Source of the DNA: Natrinema hispanicum
GTDB lineage: Archaea > Halobacteriota > Halobacteria > Halobacteriales > Natrialbaceae
NCBI RefSeq assembly: GCF_004217335.1
Contig: NZ_SHMP01000006.1
Location: 248,001-312,000 of the forward strand
Reading direction: 5' to 3'
Length of the DNA: 64,000 bases
The stretch's first letter is position 1. Each line of letters opens with the position of its first letter. The notes beneath the pieces were generated by a model. The model was not told the origin of the DNA. It saw only the letters and a program-made list of their open reading frames with translations, and searched no databases. Shown here one piece after another: positions 9,221 through 17,764 of the stretch. The translations under genes and the position numbers were made by a program.

Positions 9221-9247
9221 GTTACAAACGCGAGGGGGGTGTGTCCC
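9221..9247 (+). repeat. Origin-recognition-box-like repeat, right arm
   Basis: This 27-base copy starts gttacaaacgcgag and runs into six G residues followed by tgtgtccc. It is identical, inverted, to 9071-9097. The exact conservation of both arms in non-coding DNA argues for protein binding. Confidence 0.65.
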
Positions 9248-9394
9248 CGGTCGATAATCGATAAATCAGTCACTCGAGTCGCTCTCGAGTGAGATTTCGA
9301 CGGTCGCTGCGGAATTCCGTCCGTGGCTGTCGGACGGGGCCGTGGAGCCGAAACCCAAGCCAACGTGTCGCTGACCGGGTCGAGCATCCGAGCC

Positions 9395-9414
9395 TTACAC
9401 TCGCGATGGGGGTG
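9395..9414 (+). repeat. Degenerate third ORB-like copy
   Basis: The sequence ttacactcgcgatgggggtg matches 17 of the first 20 core positions of the arm at 9222-9241, in the same orientation, and keeps the G-string. A fourth, weaker copy (ttacactcgcgag, 9516-9528) lacks the G-string. Confidence 0.5.
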
Positions 9415-9540
9415 GGGGTAGCCACCGCGAGCGGTTAGAAGCGCGAGGGCGGCGGTTCGAGCAACTCTCAGGTATACGGCTAGGAATGCCACGTTGCGAC
9501 GCTCTGACGGCAGGTTTACACTCGCGAGCGATCTCCACAG

Positions 9541-9569
9541 CTTTATTTCAGTCCAGTTGAAAGGGGCGG
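9541..9569 (+). promoter_or_regulatory. orc1/cdc6 promoter with an overlapping initiator-box-like sequence
   Basis: A TATA-like ctttattt (9541-9548) lies about 30 bases before the ATG. Immediately downstream, gtccagttgaaaggggcgg (9551-9569) resembles the generic archaeal mini-ORB pattern (CCAGTGGAAA followed by G's). It sits where the transcript would start, suggesting that the initiator represses its own gene. This is inference. Confidence 0.4.
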
Positions 9570-9578
9570 AGTAACGCA

Positions 9579-10808
9579 ATGTCCGCCAACGACGATCGAG
9601 ACCCGCTCTTTCGGTACGACGATCCGGTCTTTGCCGACGAGCGTCTGCTCGAGATCACGCACCTGCCCGGTCCGGATCGGATCGTCGGGCGTGACGAGCA
9701 GATGCAACGGGTTGCGGACGCCCTGAACCCGGCGATTTTCGGGAGCGAACCCAACCACCTGTTCATCTTCGGCAAGACTGGGACCGGCAAGTCACTTATT
9801 TCACGGTCGGTCACCCAGCGCGTCATCACGGAAGCCGAACACGACGACGTCACCGTAAAGTACGCCTTCATCGACTGTGGCGAACAGAACACGGAAGCGT
9901 CGATCGTCAAGACAATCGCCCAACTCGTCAACGACCCCGACGAGAGCGGGATCACTGTTCCCGACCGCGGCCTGGGGACCGGCGATTACTACAAGCGTCT
10001 CTGGCAGGCCGTCGACCACTGCACTGATGTCACCATCGTCATTTTAGACGAGATCGACATGCTCGAGGACGACGAGGTCCTCCGCAAACTATCGCGAGCC
10101 GGGGAGAACCGCCGGATTTCGGACTCGAGCATCGGCATTATCGGCATCTCGAACAAGATCGACTTCCCGGATCACCTCTCCGAACGCGTCAAGTCGAGCC
10201 TCTCGCGTGACGAACTCGTCTTCTCACCGTACGATGCCAACCAGCTCGTCGAGATTCTCGAGAAACGCCGCGACGCCTTCCACGACGGCGTGCTCTCCGA
10301 CGACGTGATTCCGCTAACGGCCGCCCTCGCGGCCCAGGAACACGGTGACGCGCGCAAGGCGATCGACATCCTCCGGAACGCCGGCCGGATCGCCAAGAAA
10401 CGAAACGAGTCTCAGGTCACGGCCGACCACGTCCGCGACGCCAAAGAGAAGACCGAGGCCGACCGGTTCAACGAGTTGATCGAGGGCTCGCCCCAGCAGG
10501 CCAAGGCGATTCTCTACTCGCTGACGCTGCTGACCGAGAACAGCTCGGAAAAGGAGTTCCCGACGAAGATCATCTACAACCAGTACAAGGAAGTCGCCCG
10601 CCAGCTCGACTTCGATGTCCTCTCCGAACGCCGGGTCCAGGAGATCCTCCAGGAACAGAACTTCCTCAACGTCATCCAGTCCGAACGCGAAGGACGCGGG
10701 CGCGGCCGCGGCGCACACGCGAAACACCGCCTGCTCGAGAACCCCTCGATCGTCAAGAAAGTACTCTTGCGAGACTCACGGCTGGCCGTCTTGGAAGACG
10801 ACGAGTAG
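9579..10808 (+). CDS. orc1: Orc1/Cdc6 replication initiator ATPase
   Basis: The 409-residue protein has the AAA+ fold followed by a winged helix. Walker A GKTGTGKS is at 65-72, Walker B VILDEID at about 154-160, sensor 1 near GIIGISNKI (about 180), and sensor 2 in HGDARKAIDILRNAGRIA. The C-terminal winged helix (about 305-409) includes a basic glycine/arginine hairpin, GRGRGRGAHAKH, which would contact DNA. Orc1/Cdc6 binds origin boxes, helps melt DNA and loads MCM. The gene sits directly beside the candidate origin, as in other haloarchaea. Which of the several haloarchaeal paralogues it is cannot be told without comparison. Confidence 0.97.
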   Translation: MSANDDRDPLFRYDDPVFADERLLEITHLPGPDRIVGRDEQMQRVADALNPAIFGSEPNHLFIFGKTGTGKSLISRSVTQRVITEAEHDDVTVKYAFIDCGEQNTEASIVKTIAQLVNDPDESGITVPDRGLGTGDYYKRLWQAVDHCTDVTIVILDEIDMLEDDEVLRKLSRAGENRRISDSSIGIIGISNKIDFPDHLSERVKSSLSRDELVFSPYDANQLVEILEKRRDAFHDGVLSDDVIPLTAALAAQEHGDARKAIDILRNAGRIAKKRNESQVTADHVRDAKEKTEADRFNELIEGSPQQAKAILYSLTLLTENSSEKEFPTKIIYNQYKEVARQLDFDVLSERRVQEILQEQNFLNVIQSEREGRGRGRGAHAKHRLLENPSIVKKVLLRDSRLAVLEDDE

Positions 10809-10931
10809 CCTACCGGCTGCCAGGTTTTCGCTTTCCATCGTGTCGGTCTTGGCTCCCCGACTCAGCCGACGTGAGCGAGCACCGTTCGCCGGAACCACGA
10901 TACCTTTTGGCGTCGCTTCCACAGACGGGAT

Positions 10932-12125
10932 ATGGACAGCGTCGACGCCGCCGGACTGGGGATCGGTGACGAGTATCCGCCCCGGATCATGGGTGTGTTG
11001 AACATCAGCGAAGAGTCGCCGTACGATCCGAGTGTCTACGACGACCCCGGCGAGGCGGCCCGGTATGTCGACGAGGAACTGATCGGTGAAGGGGCCGACA
11101 TCGTCGATATCGGCCTCGAGTCGGCCAACAAACGCTTCGACGTGCTCTCGGCCGAGCAGGAACTCGAGCGGCTCCATCTCGCGCTCGAGACGATCGAGAG
11201 CGTCTCCGGGGATGCGATCTTCTCGATCGAGACCCGCTATGCAGCGGTCGCCGACGAGGCCCTCTCGCAGGGCTTTGACATGGTCAACGACATCTGTGGC
11301 TTCGCCGATCCGGAGCTGCCCACCGTCTGCGAGGACCACGACGCCGCGGTCGCGAAGATGGCGAGCCCACCGGATATAGAGCGGCCGGGTGCCGTCGAGG
11401 AGACCGACTGGGCCGCCCGGAAATCGCCTGCGTGGGCTGCAGATGCTGACTACGTCGATCAAGTCTACGAAGCACTGAAGCAGAACGGCCTGACCGACAA
11501 GACGATTATCGACCCTGCCTTTGGCGGCTGGAGCGAGTCCCAGACGCTCGCCGACGATCGTGAGACGTTCCGCCGACTGCGGGAGTTTCGCGCGCTCGAG
11601 CGACCGATGCTGGTCTCTATCAATCGAAAGAACTTCCTCGGCGAAATCGCGGGCCGCGAGACCGACGAGCGACTGCCGGTCAGCCTTGCGGCAACGTCGA
11701 TGGCCGTCGAGCGCGGCGCACACGTGATCCGGACCCACGACGTGGCCGAGACGCGGGACGCGGCCCTGATCGGGAAGGCGTTTACCGAGCGCGCGAGCGC
11801 GACCGCAGACGGGATCACGATCTCACAACTGGACGTCCACTCCACCCGCGAGTTCCGGACGCAACTCCGCGAGCGCGGCGTCGATCCAGCGGTGGCCGAC
11901 GACTGGCAGGGCCAACTCCTCGAGGTCGATGGGCTCGATCCTGATGCCAGCGACCGGCTGGCGGCCGTCGCGGCCGACCAGGGAGCGGCCGTCAGACGGA
12001 CGGCTGACGGGACGTGCTTGCTCGTCGGATCAACAGCCGACGTTTCCGGCGTTGCTGGCGAGCTATCGGGTGGAAAAAGCAGTCTCGGGGATTTCGCTGA
12101 AAAGCTGTCAGGACTGCTGCGTTAA
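10932..12125 (+). CDS. Dihydropteroate-synthase-like protein with C-terminal extension
   Basis: The 397-residue protein has residues 17-290 forming a pterin-binding TIM barrel. Recognisable landmarks are MGVLNISEESPYDPSVYDD (instead of the usual NVTPDSFSDGG), GADIVDIGLES, MVNDICGF, IDPAFGGW, SINRKNFLGEIAG and IRTHDVAETRDA. The last about 100 residues form an added domain of unknown role. DHPS joins the pterin pyrophosphate to p-aminobenzoate, but the first two signatures deviate, so the condensing substrate could differ. It lies upstream of mptE, which makes the pterin pyrophosphate, supporting a pterin pathway role. Confidence 0.85.
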   Translation: MDSVDAAGLGIGDEYPPRIMGVLNISEESPYDPSVYDDPGEAARYVDEELIGEGADIVDIGLESANKRFDVLSAEQELERLHLALETIESVSGDAIFSIETRYAAVADEALSQGFDMVNDICGFADPELPTVCEDHDAAVAKMASPPDIERPGAVEETDWAARKSPAWAADADYVDQVYEALKQNGLTDKTIIDPAFGGWSESQTLADDRETFRRLREFRALERPMLVSINRKNFLGEIAGRETDERLPVSLAATSMAVERGAHVIRTHDVAETRDAALIGKAFTERASATADGITISQLDVHSTREFRTQLRERGVDPAVADDWQGQLLEVDGLDPDASDRLAAVAADQGAAVRRTADGTCLLVGSTADVSGVAGELSGGKSSLGDFAEKLSGLLR

Positions 12126-12132
12126 GAGAAAG

Positions 12133-12325
12133 CTTATGCCGGAGGGTTGAAAATGAGCGAGTGGACGCCGGGTAGCCTCCCGGGTAGGGGTACTTTGGAG
12201 GTGACCCCCGGCCCACAACACGGAATTATTGTGGTACTACGTTGCCCAGTGACGACTGGGTCCGTTCTTTGGTGTCGGTCGAGACCGAACACACAAACCC
12301 GTCCAGCGCCGAGCACGAGCCGACT
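12133..12325 (+). promoter_or_regulatory. Promoter and candidate structured leader of mptE
   Basis: A TATA-like cttatgc at 12133-12139 predicts a start near 12160, leaving an unusually long leader of about 165 bases. Its first 56 bases fold on paper: gtgg-ac-gccggg (12161-12172) pairs with cccggcccac (12207-12216), enclosing cctcc (12176-12180) with ggagg (12197-12201). The ccacaa at 12213-12218 can instead pair with ttgtgg at 12229-12234, which would break the first stem. A regulatory switch is inference. Confidence 0.35.
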
Positions 12326-13030
12326 ATGGAGTTCGACGAGTGGGAACCGGTCTACGAGGCGATCTTGGACGATTTCGGCTACGACCGGGCCGGCGACGAG
12401 CGCGGGCGTGATCTCCTCGCGTCGCTGCTCGAGACGTCGTTCGACCCCGCCGATCTCTCGCGCATCCGTGACGCGACCGTCGCCGTCGCCGGTGCTGGCC
12501 CATCACTCGAGACCGAGCAGGCTCTCGAGCGAGCGCGCGCGGCCGACGCCGTCGTCGCCGCCTCGACCGCCGTCGACACCCTCGCGAGCCATGGGATCGC
12601 GGTCGACTGCATGGTGACCGACCTCGACAAGAATCCCGATACTGTCGTGGACCTCACCGAACGGGGCGTTCCGGTCGCGGTCCACGCCCACGGCGACAAT
12701 CTCGACGCGACCCGTGCGGTTGTCCCCAATTGTGACGCTGCATACGTCATCCCGACAACGCAGGCCGCGCCTCGCGGCTTCGTCAGAAACTACGGTGGCT
12801 TCACCGACGGCGACCGCGCGGCGTTTCTGGCGGACCACGTCGGCGCTGCACGCCTCACGTTCGTTGGCTGGGATTTCGACGACCCCACAGTCGACGCGGC
12901 GAAAGCCCGCAAACTCGAGTGGGCCGAGCGACTACTCGTTTGGCTCGAGTCACGCCGCGGCGAGCGCTTTGCGGTACTCGACGGCAGGCGAGAGGAGATC
13001 GATACCGATGCCATCCCGATCTCGGAGTAA
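12326..13030 (+). CDS. mptE: 6-hydroxymethylpterin diphosphokinase MptE
   Basis: MptE (DUF115 family) transfers pyrophosphate from ATP to 6-hydroxymethyl-7,8-dihydropterin, the archaeal replacement for FolK. The 234-residue protein shows the family hallmarks: VAVAGAGPSLETEQALERA, ADAVVAASTAVDTLASHGI, CMVTDLDKNPDTVVDL, VAVHAHGDN and RLTFVGWDFDDP. I chose the ATG at 12326 (MEFDEWEPVY) because it begins the conserved region; the frame stays open upstream to a TTG at 12242. The preceding DHPS-like gene would use its product. The leader may carry regulation. Confidence 0.93.
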   Translation: MEFDEWEPVYEAILDDFGYDRAGDERGRDLLASLLETSFDPADLSRIRDATVAVAGAGPSLETEQALERARAADAVVAASTAVDTLASHGIAVDCMVTDLDKNPDTVVDLTERGVPVAVHAHGDNLDATRAVVPNCDAAYVIPTTQAAPRGFVRNYGGFTDGDRAAFLADHVGAARLTFVGWDFDDPTVDAAKARKLEWAERLLVWLESRRGERFAVLDGRREEIDTDAIPISE

Positions 13031-13059
13031 TTACGCCGCTGCAGCGCCGATCACGGACA

Positions 13060-13245
13060 TCACCGAATCCGATACTCGACAATGTCGTTGCTGCCACAGG
13101 CCGGACACGTCGACACGGACTCGAGCGTGGTCCCACAGCGTCGACACTCTTCGATGACCGTTCGGTCGTCCGTCCGGAACAGAACCGTCTCGAGCGCTTT
13201 CCGCACTGTCGACTGCGTCGTGGTACCGTCCTCTCGACTCCTCAT
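13060..13245 (-). CDS. Small zinc-ribbon protein
   Basis: The 61-residue protein has a C-terminal double knuckle, CRRCGTTLESVSTCPACG, which gives two CxxC pairs spaced for one zinc ion, after a basic helical N-terminus (TVRKALETVLF). Short zinc-ribbon proteins of this kind are abundant in haloarchaea and mostly uncharacterised. It is convergent with mptE, whose stop lies 30 bases away. Confidence 0.62.
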   Translation of the reverse strand: MRSREDGTTTQSTVRKALETVLFRTDDRTVIEECRRCGTTLESVSTCPACGSNDIVEYRIR

Positions 13246-13366
13246 GAGCGGTCAGTTGTGAATATCACAATTCGTTATTGTCTCGTTATACGAACTGACA
13301 CGGGATTCGATACCGATGTGACGTGGTAATCGCCACCTACGACCCAAAATCCCGTTCGATCGGACC

Positions 13367-14362
13367 TCAGCGGACGATGTCGTACTGGACGGGGCCGTCG
13401 GCGACCCGTTCGACCAGGCCCTCGCGCTCGAGCGCTTGCAGGTGTGCCGTCGCTTCGCCGGCACCGAACTTGACGTGGATACCCTCGAGGTCGCCGAACA
13501 GTTGGCAGGCGACCTCCCACGGCGTTTTCGCGGCTGCCGTCGGCTCGCCGTCCTCGAGCGCTGCGAGTACCCGCTGGGACCGTTCCCGGTGGTGATCCAG
13601 AATCTCCGCGATGCGCCCCCGTTCGATTCCAGATCCGTGACCGGCCAACAGCCGATCTGAGCGATCGGCGAGTCGCTCGAGCGTCGCACGAAACGCCCCG
13701 AGCGGATCGCGTTCGATCCCCAATTCGGTGGCGTCGGTCGCGGACGCTACCGCTGACTCGCGTCCGCCGTTCCGGAGCGTCCGGGTATCGCTGCCCCCGA
13801 CGTTCGGTGTAACGGTCGGCAACACGGCGTCGCCGACCAGCAGGAAGCCGTCGCCGGCGAAGGCCGTATGGCCGAGCGTGTGGCCGGGCGTCGCAACGGC
13901 CTCGAGCCCCGCGACTCGATCCCCGTCCGTGAGCCGTTCGACCGGCGTCTCGTCGGGTATCGGAGAGACCGAATCACCGTCGATCACGCTATCGACTGCT
14001 GCCGTCGGCACGCCACAGCGTCGCATCACTGCGGCGTCACGCTCGAGGCGGCGCTCGCGTTCACGTGCGTAGTCCGCCACTAGGGCCGCGTCGCCGGCAC
14101 CCATTGCGAGCGTCGCGTCGGCTGTCTCGGCCAGTCGGGGCGCGAGCCCGGCGTGATCGGCGTGCCAATGGGTGACGAGGACGTACTCGAGGGATGTGGG
14201 AGTCACGCCGGCGCGTTTGAGGCCCGTATGCAGCTCTTGCCACGCCCGTTCGGTCGGCGGCCCGGGGTCGATGACGGCGCGATCGGCGACGAGATACGCG
14301 CTATTCCCTCCTTCGGGCCCGTCCCCGCCGACCTCGATTCGCGAAACAGAAGTAGCAGCCAT
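13367..14362 (-). CDS. MBL-fold metallo-hydrolase with C-terminal winged helix (LACTB2/glyoxalase-II-like)
   Basis: The 331-residue protein carries the metal-binding motif THWHADHAG (about residues 69-77), the second histidine in GHTLGHTAF, the aspartate in LLVGDAVLP and the last histidine in LLAGHGSGI. A C-terminal winged-helix-like segment (about 265-331, AHLQALEREGLVERV) matches the LACTB2 branch, known as hydrolases or RNases. The substrate is not predictable. The start was placed at the ATG at 14362 (MAATSVSRIEVGG) rather than 14467, because the earlier 35 residues are Ser/Arg-rich and unlike the family. It lies 112 bases downstream of cetZ on the same strand. Confidence 0.92.
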   Translation of the reverse strand: MAATSVSRIEVGGDGPEGGNSAYLVADRAVIDPGPPTERAWQELHTGLKRAGVTPTSLEYVLVTHWHADHAGLAPRLAETADATLAMGAGDAALVADYARERERRLERDAAVMRRCGVPTAAVDSVIDGDSVSPIPDETPVERLTDGDRVAGLEAVATPGHTLGHTAFAGDGFLLVGDAVLPTVTPNVGGSDTRTLRNGGRESAVASATDATELGIERDPLGAFRATLERLADRSDRLLAGHGSGIERGRIAEILDHHRERSQRVLAALEDGEPTAAAKTPWEVACQLFGDLEGIHVKFGAGEATAHLQALEREGLVERVADGPVQYDIVR

Positions 14363-14474
14363 TACGCGGGTATCCGTCTCGAGCTCCCTTAGTCGCCCTG
14401 TTCGACCCTGTGGACGAAATTGCCGGCTTCGAGAGGACGGCTCGCTCGAGGACGAGACGGATCGCACGTCTCGA

Positions 14475-15635
14475 TTAAAACAGCGCGTCGAGTTCGCCGC
14501 CAGTGTCCATCAGCGACGCGAACTCCTCGTCGGCGCTGGCTTGGACGTCCGCGGTCGTCTCCTGTGTCTCGATCGCGACCTGCTGGAGCTGGTCGATTCG
14601 CGGGACGTCGGTCACACCCGACAGCAGGACGATCGCGCCGACCTCGTCGCGCTCGGGAATCGGGTAGTCGCCGCCGCGGATCTCCATGCTGCCGGTCTCG
14701 TCCTCGAGCCACTGGCGGCCGCGCTCGACGCCCTTCCGGTTGAGGTACGCTGGCGGCCCGCTGGCGACGACGAGGCCACGGTCGGCACTGGCAACGTCAC
14801 AGGGCAGCGTCAGCCGACCGAGGGTTGCCTTGCGGACGAGACTGGTCAGCCGGTTGGTTGCCGCTCCGTCGTCCAACGTCTCGCTACCGCCGGTCAGCGA
14901 GGAGAGGAGTCCGTCGTTCGTCTCGACGGTCTCGCTCGCGTAGCCGATGGTCGAGACGCCGTTCGAGAGCGTGTTGATGATCTCCGAGGAGTCGACGACG
15001 CTCTCGGCGACGTGGTCGCCCTGCTGAACTTCGCCAGCAGCAAAGAGGAGGCCGAATCGCTCGACGATTTCGCGGTTGATGCGGTCGTAGCCGCTGCCGA
15101 CGGATTCGCCGGCGCTGCGCCAGGCGTCGTTGTCGAAGACCAGGAGGTTGTCGACCTCGTCGACGAACGTCCGGAATGACCGGGCGGCGTTGAGCGTGTA
15201 GATGCTGCCCTCGTCCGTCCCGGGAAGGAGACCCAGCCCGTAGACCGGCTGGGTGTAGATCCGTTTCAACTGTCTCGCGAGAACCGGCGCGCCGCCGCTC
15301 CCGGTGCCACCGCCCATGCCGGCGACGACGAGGAACGCGTCGATCTCGTGGATCGGGATTCGATCGATCGCGGCCTGAATCTCGTCGCTGTCCGCTTTGG
15401 CGATCTCTGCACCGAGTTCGTTGTCCGCGCCGACGCCGTGGCCCTTAACGCGAGCCTGGCCGATGAGAACGCGGTTTTCCATCGGGACGTGCTCGAGCCC
15501 CTTGAGATCTGTCGTCGCGGAGTTAACCGCGATCGCCGATTCGACGAAGCCGCCACCGATCCGAGCATCGAACGCCAGGAACTCGTCGACGACCTTCCCG
15601 CCTGCCTGACCGAAGCCGATGAGTGCGAGTTTCAT
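14475..15635 (-). CDS. cetZ: CetZ tubulin-like cell-shape GTPase
   Basis: CetZ proteins are haloarchaeal members of the FtsZ/tubulin superfamily that polymerise with GTP and control cell shape and motility. The 386-residue protein starts MKLALIGFGQAGGKVVDEFL. The G-box GMGGGTGSGG lies at about 107-116, the T5-type PGTDEGSIYTLNAARSF follows, and the synergy-type region has FGLLFAAGEVQQGD. The C-terminus, acidic and ending LDALF, lacks the conserved FtsZ tail. The ATG at 15635 is the family start; the frame extends to 15728 without homology. It is divergent from the photolyase. Confidence 0.97.
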   Translation of the reverse strand: MKLALIGFGQAGGKVVDEFLAFDARIGGGFVESAIAVNSATTDLKGLEHVPMENRVLIGQARVKGHGVGADNELGAEIAKADSDEIQAAIDRIPIHEIDAFLVVAGMGGGTGSGGAPVLARQLKRIYTQPVYGLGLLPGTDEGSIYTLNAARSFRTFVDEVDNLLVFDNDAWRSAGESVGSGYDRINREIVERFGLLFAAGEVQQGDHVAESVVDSSEIINTLSNGVSTIGYASETVETNDGLLSSLTGGSETLDDGAATNRLTSLVRKATLGRLTLPCDVASADRGLVVASGPPAYLNRKGVERGRQWLEDETGSMEIRGGDYPIPERDEVGAIVLLSGVTDVPRIDQLQQVAIETQETTADVQASADEEFASLMDTGGELDALF

Positions 15636-15916
15636 AGCTGTCTCTCGTGGCCGTCCCCGTGGGTGGCCGCGACCGATCGGCGAGGATCGGTGCGCCCCGA
15701 TTACATGAGGACTGGTTCCACACCACACTTACCCGGAGACACTGACATTGTTATGGACAACATACAAACGAATAGAAAACTCTCTTTACTCCGTTAATGT
15801 CTCCAAACCACTAGTTTCACCAGTGAAAGACTATCCGTCATGCCATGCGAGCGCGGCCGTCGCTCACGGATCGCCGGTAACACGATATTTTCCCGCCTCG
15901 AGTCGTCAAGTCGAGT

Positions 15917-17314
15917 GTGATCGTACACTGGCACCGCCGGGATCTCCGCCCGAACGACAATCGCGGGCTCGCACGTGCCGCTGGTGATGGGCCGGTCGTC
16001 CCGCTGTTCGTCCTCGATCCGACCATCCTCGAGTACGCCTCACCGATCCGGGTCGCGTGTTTGCTCGAGGCCCTCGACGACCTGCGGGCGTGGTACCGCG
16101 AGCGCGGGAGCAACCTGCTCGTCGTCCGCGGCGAGGCGAGTGCGGTCGTCCCCGAGGTCGCAGCCGAATACGACGCGACGCGCGTCGTCTGGAACGAGGA
16201 CTACAGCGGGCTCGCAGCGGAGCGCGATCGAGCAGTTCGGGCAGCGCTCGAGGACGACGGCGTCGCCTGTGAGTCAGTCCACGACGCGATCCACCACGAA
16301 CCGGGGTCGATCACGCCGAATCAGGGTAAGCATTACTCGGTGTTTTCGTACTTCTGGAAGAAGTGGCGCGACCGCGAGAAACGGGACCCAGCCGACGAGC
16401 CCGACACGGACGACCTCGCGGACGTCTCGGACGACCCGATTCCGTCGCTTGCGGATCTGGGTTTCGACGAGCCGGCGGCGACACCACCGACGGTGACGAC
16501 GGCCGCGGCTCGAGAGCGCGTCGCGGCGTTCTGTGCGGGGCCGATCTACGACTACGCAGCGCGACGCGATTACCCCGCCGAGAGCGGGACCTCGCGGCTC
16601 TCCCCACATCTCAAGTGGGGGACGATCGGCCCGCGGGAACTGTACGCCGCAACGGAGCGAGCCGCCGAGCGCGCGCCGACGGACGACGACCGCGAGAACG
16701 TCCGTGCGTTCCAACGCCAACTCGCCTGGCGGGAGTTTTACGCGCACGTGCTCGAGTTCAACCCCGAGACCGTCACCGAGAACTTCAGCGGCTACGAGAA
16801 CGAGATCGAGTGGCAGAACGACCCGGCCGAACTCGAGGCCTGGAAAGCCGGCGAGACGGGGTATCCGATCGTCGACGCGGGGATGCGCCAGCTTCGTGCG
16901 GAAGGGTGGATGCACAACCGCGTGCGGATGCTCGTCGCCTCGTTTCTGACCAAGGACCTGCTGACCGACTGGCGGGCGGGCTACGACTGGTTCCGGGCGA
17001 AACTCGCGGATCACGACACCGCAAACGACGTCGGCGGCTGGCAGTGGGCGGGCTCGACCGGCACTGACGCCCAGCCGTACTTCCGGGTGTTCAATCCGAT
17101 GAAACAGGGCCGCGAGTACGATCCCGACGGCGAGTACATCCGCGAGTACGTCCCCGAACTTGCCGATGCAACTGCCGCGGAGATCCACAGCTGGCATGAG
17201 TTAGCGCCGGCTGAACGAGAGCAGATTGCTCCCGAGTATCCAGCGCCGATCGTCGACCACGCCGACCGCCGGGAACAAGCGATCGGCCTGTTCGAACGGG
17301 CACGTGGTGAGTAA
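15917..17314 (+). CDS. phr: Deoxyribodipyrimidine photolyase (class I, CPD)
   Basis: The 465-residue flavoenzyme repairs cyclobutane pyrimidine dimers using blue light. The N-terminal Rossmann antenna domain starts MIVHWHRRDLRPNDNRGL. The C-terminal helical FAD domain has LSPHLKWGTIGPRELY, the WREFYAHVL box, MRQLRAEGWMHNRVRMLVAS and WAGSTGTDAQPYFRVFNP. The start is a GTG at 15917. A TATA-like cgatattttc at about 15883 lies some 30 bases upstream, so the message is likely leaderless. Such an enzyme fits a sunlight-exposed brine organism. Confidence 0.97.
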   Translation: MIVHWHRRDLRPNDNRGLARAAGDGPVVPLFVLDPTILEYASPIRVACLLEALDDLRAWYRERGSNLLVVRGEASAVVPEVAAEYDATRVVWNEDYSGLAAERDRAVRAALEDDGVACESVHDAIHHEPGSITPNQGKHYSVFSYFWKKWRDREKRDPADEPDTDDLADVSDDPIPSLADLGFDEPAATPPTVTTAAARERVAAFCAGPIYDYAARRDYPAESGTSRLSPHLKWGTIGPRELYAATERAAERAPTDDDRENVRAFQRQLAWREFYAHVLEFNPETVTENFSGYENEIEWQNDPAELEAWKAGETGYPIVDAGMRQLRAEGWMHNRVRMLVASFLTKDLLTDWRAGYDWFRAKLADHDTANDVGGWQWAGSTGTDAQPYFRVFNPMKQGREYDPDGEYIREYVPELADATAAEIHSWHELAPAEREQIAPEYPAPIVDHADRREQAIGLFERARGE

Positions 17315-17446
17315 TCGCCACAACGGCGATCTGACATCGACACTCGATTGGCTCCGCCCCAAAACACGAGCAGAAACGTTACTATCATCCACTCAACCAC
17401 TGAATTAGCCAATATACTTATCAATATGTATCTCTACGGTGCTAGT

Positions 17447-17755
17447 ATGTCCATGCCGGATGAAACGTCGGTGCCCGATGGGGGGAGATCGCCATCACAG
17501 GCGATCATCGCGGCCATCGCTTCCGAAGAGGGCATCGACGTGACTGATGTCGAGCCCCCGGAATACGACCCGCTGTTTACGGTCGTCAATCCGGAGGCAC
17601 TCGACGATCTGTTCACCACCACCGGCGGTGGTGCCAGCAACGTGGTGGTCCACCTCGAGTACGAGGGCTACGAGATCGCCGTCCGTCCCGGGTGCGATGT
17701 CGAGGTCCGTGACCGCTCGTCGAGTGACTCGACCGGCCAGCCGATCGAGGAGTAG
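17447..17755 (+). CDS. HalOD1 output-domain protein, stand-alone
   Basis: The 102-residue protein is essentially one HalOD1 domain: SPSQAIIAAIASEEGIDVTDVEPPEYDPLFTVVNPEALDDLF followed by a beta-hairpin region (ASNVVVHLEYEGYEIAVRPG). HalOD1 occurs in haloarchaea alone or fused to signalling receivers and is assumed to be an output module; its biochemistry is unknown. The ATG at 17447 (MSMPDETS) fits the domain, and TATA-like elements just upstream (aatatactta at 17411) support it. A second stand-alone copy is at 49286-49594. Confidence 0.87.
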   Translation: MSMPDETSVPDGGRSPSQAIIAAIASEEGIDVTDVEPPEYDPLFTVVNPEALDDLFTTTGGGASNVVVHLEYEGYEIAVRPGCDVEVRDRSSSDSTGQPIEE

Positions 17756-17764
17756 TCTCGCCGC

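Larger units (their letters stand above)
8817..9578. other. Probable chromosomal replication origin (DUE plus ORB-like repeats) upstream of orc1/cdc6
   Basis: This long gene-free stretch combines three things known from archaeal origins. They are an AT-rich, easily melted island (8817-8940), an exact 27-bp inverted repeat ending in a G-string (9071-9097 and 9221-9247) with two weaker direct-orientation copies at 9395-9414 and 9516-9529, and an orc1/cdc6 gene starting at 9579. An extra hairpin (cactcgag/ctcgagtg) is at 9271-9291. Small minus-strand ORFs across the region have no protein-like composition. The architecture is seen in the sequence; initiator binding and origin activity are inferred. 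Confidence 0.72.

Noticed and set aside
12147..12617. 156-residue plus-strand ORF starting with a GGAGG-preceded ATG
   Set aside because: It overlaps mptE out of frame and becomes Ser/Arg/Pro-rich, the signature of a shadow frame. The upstream structure is treated as leader instead.
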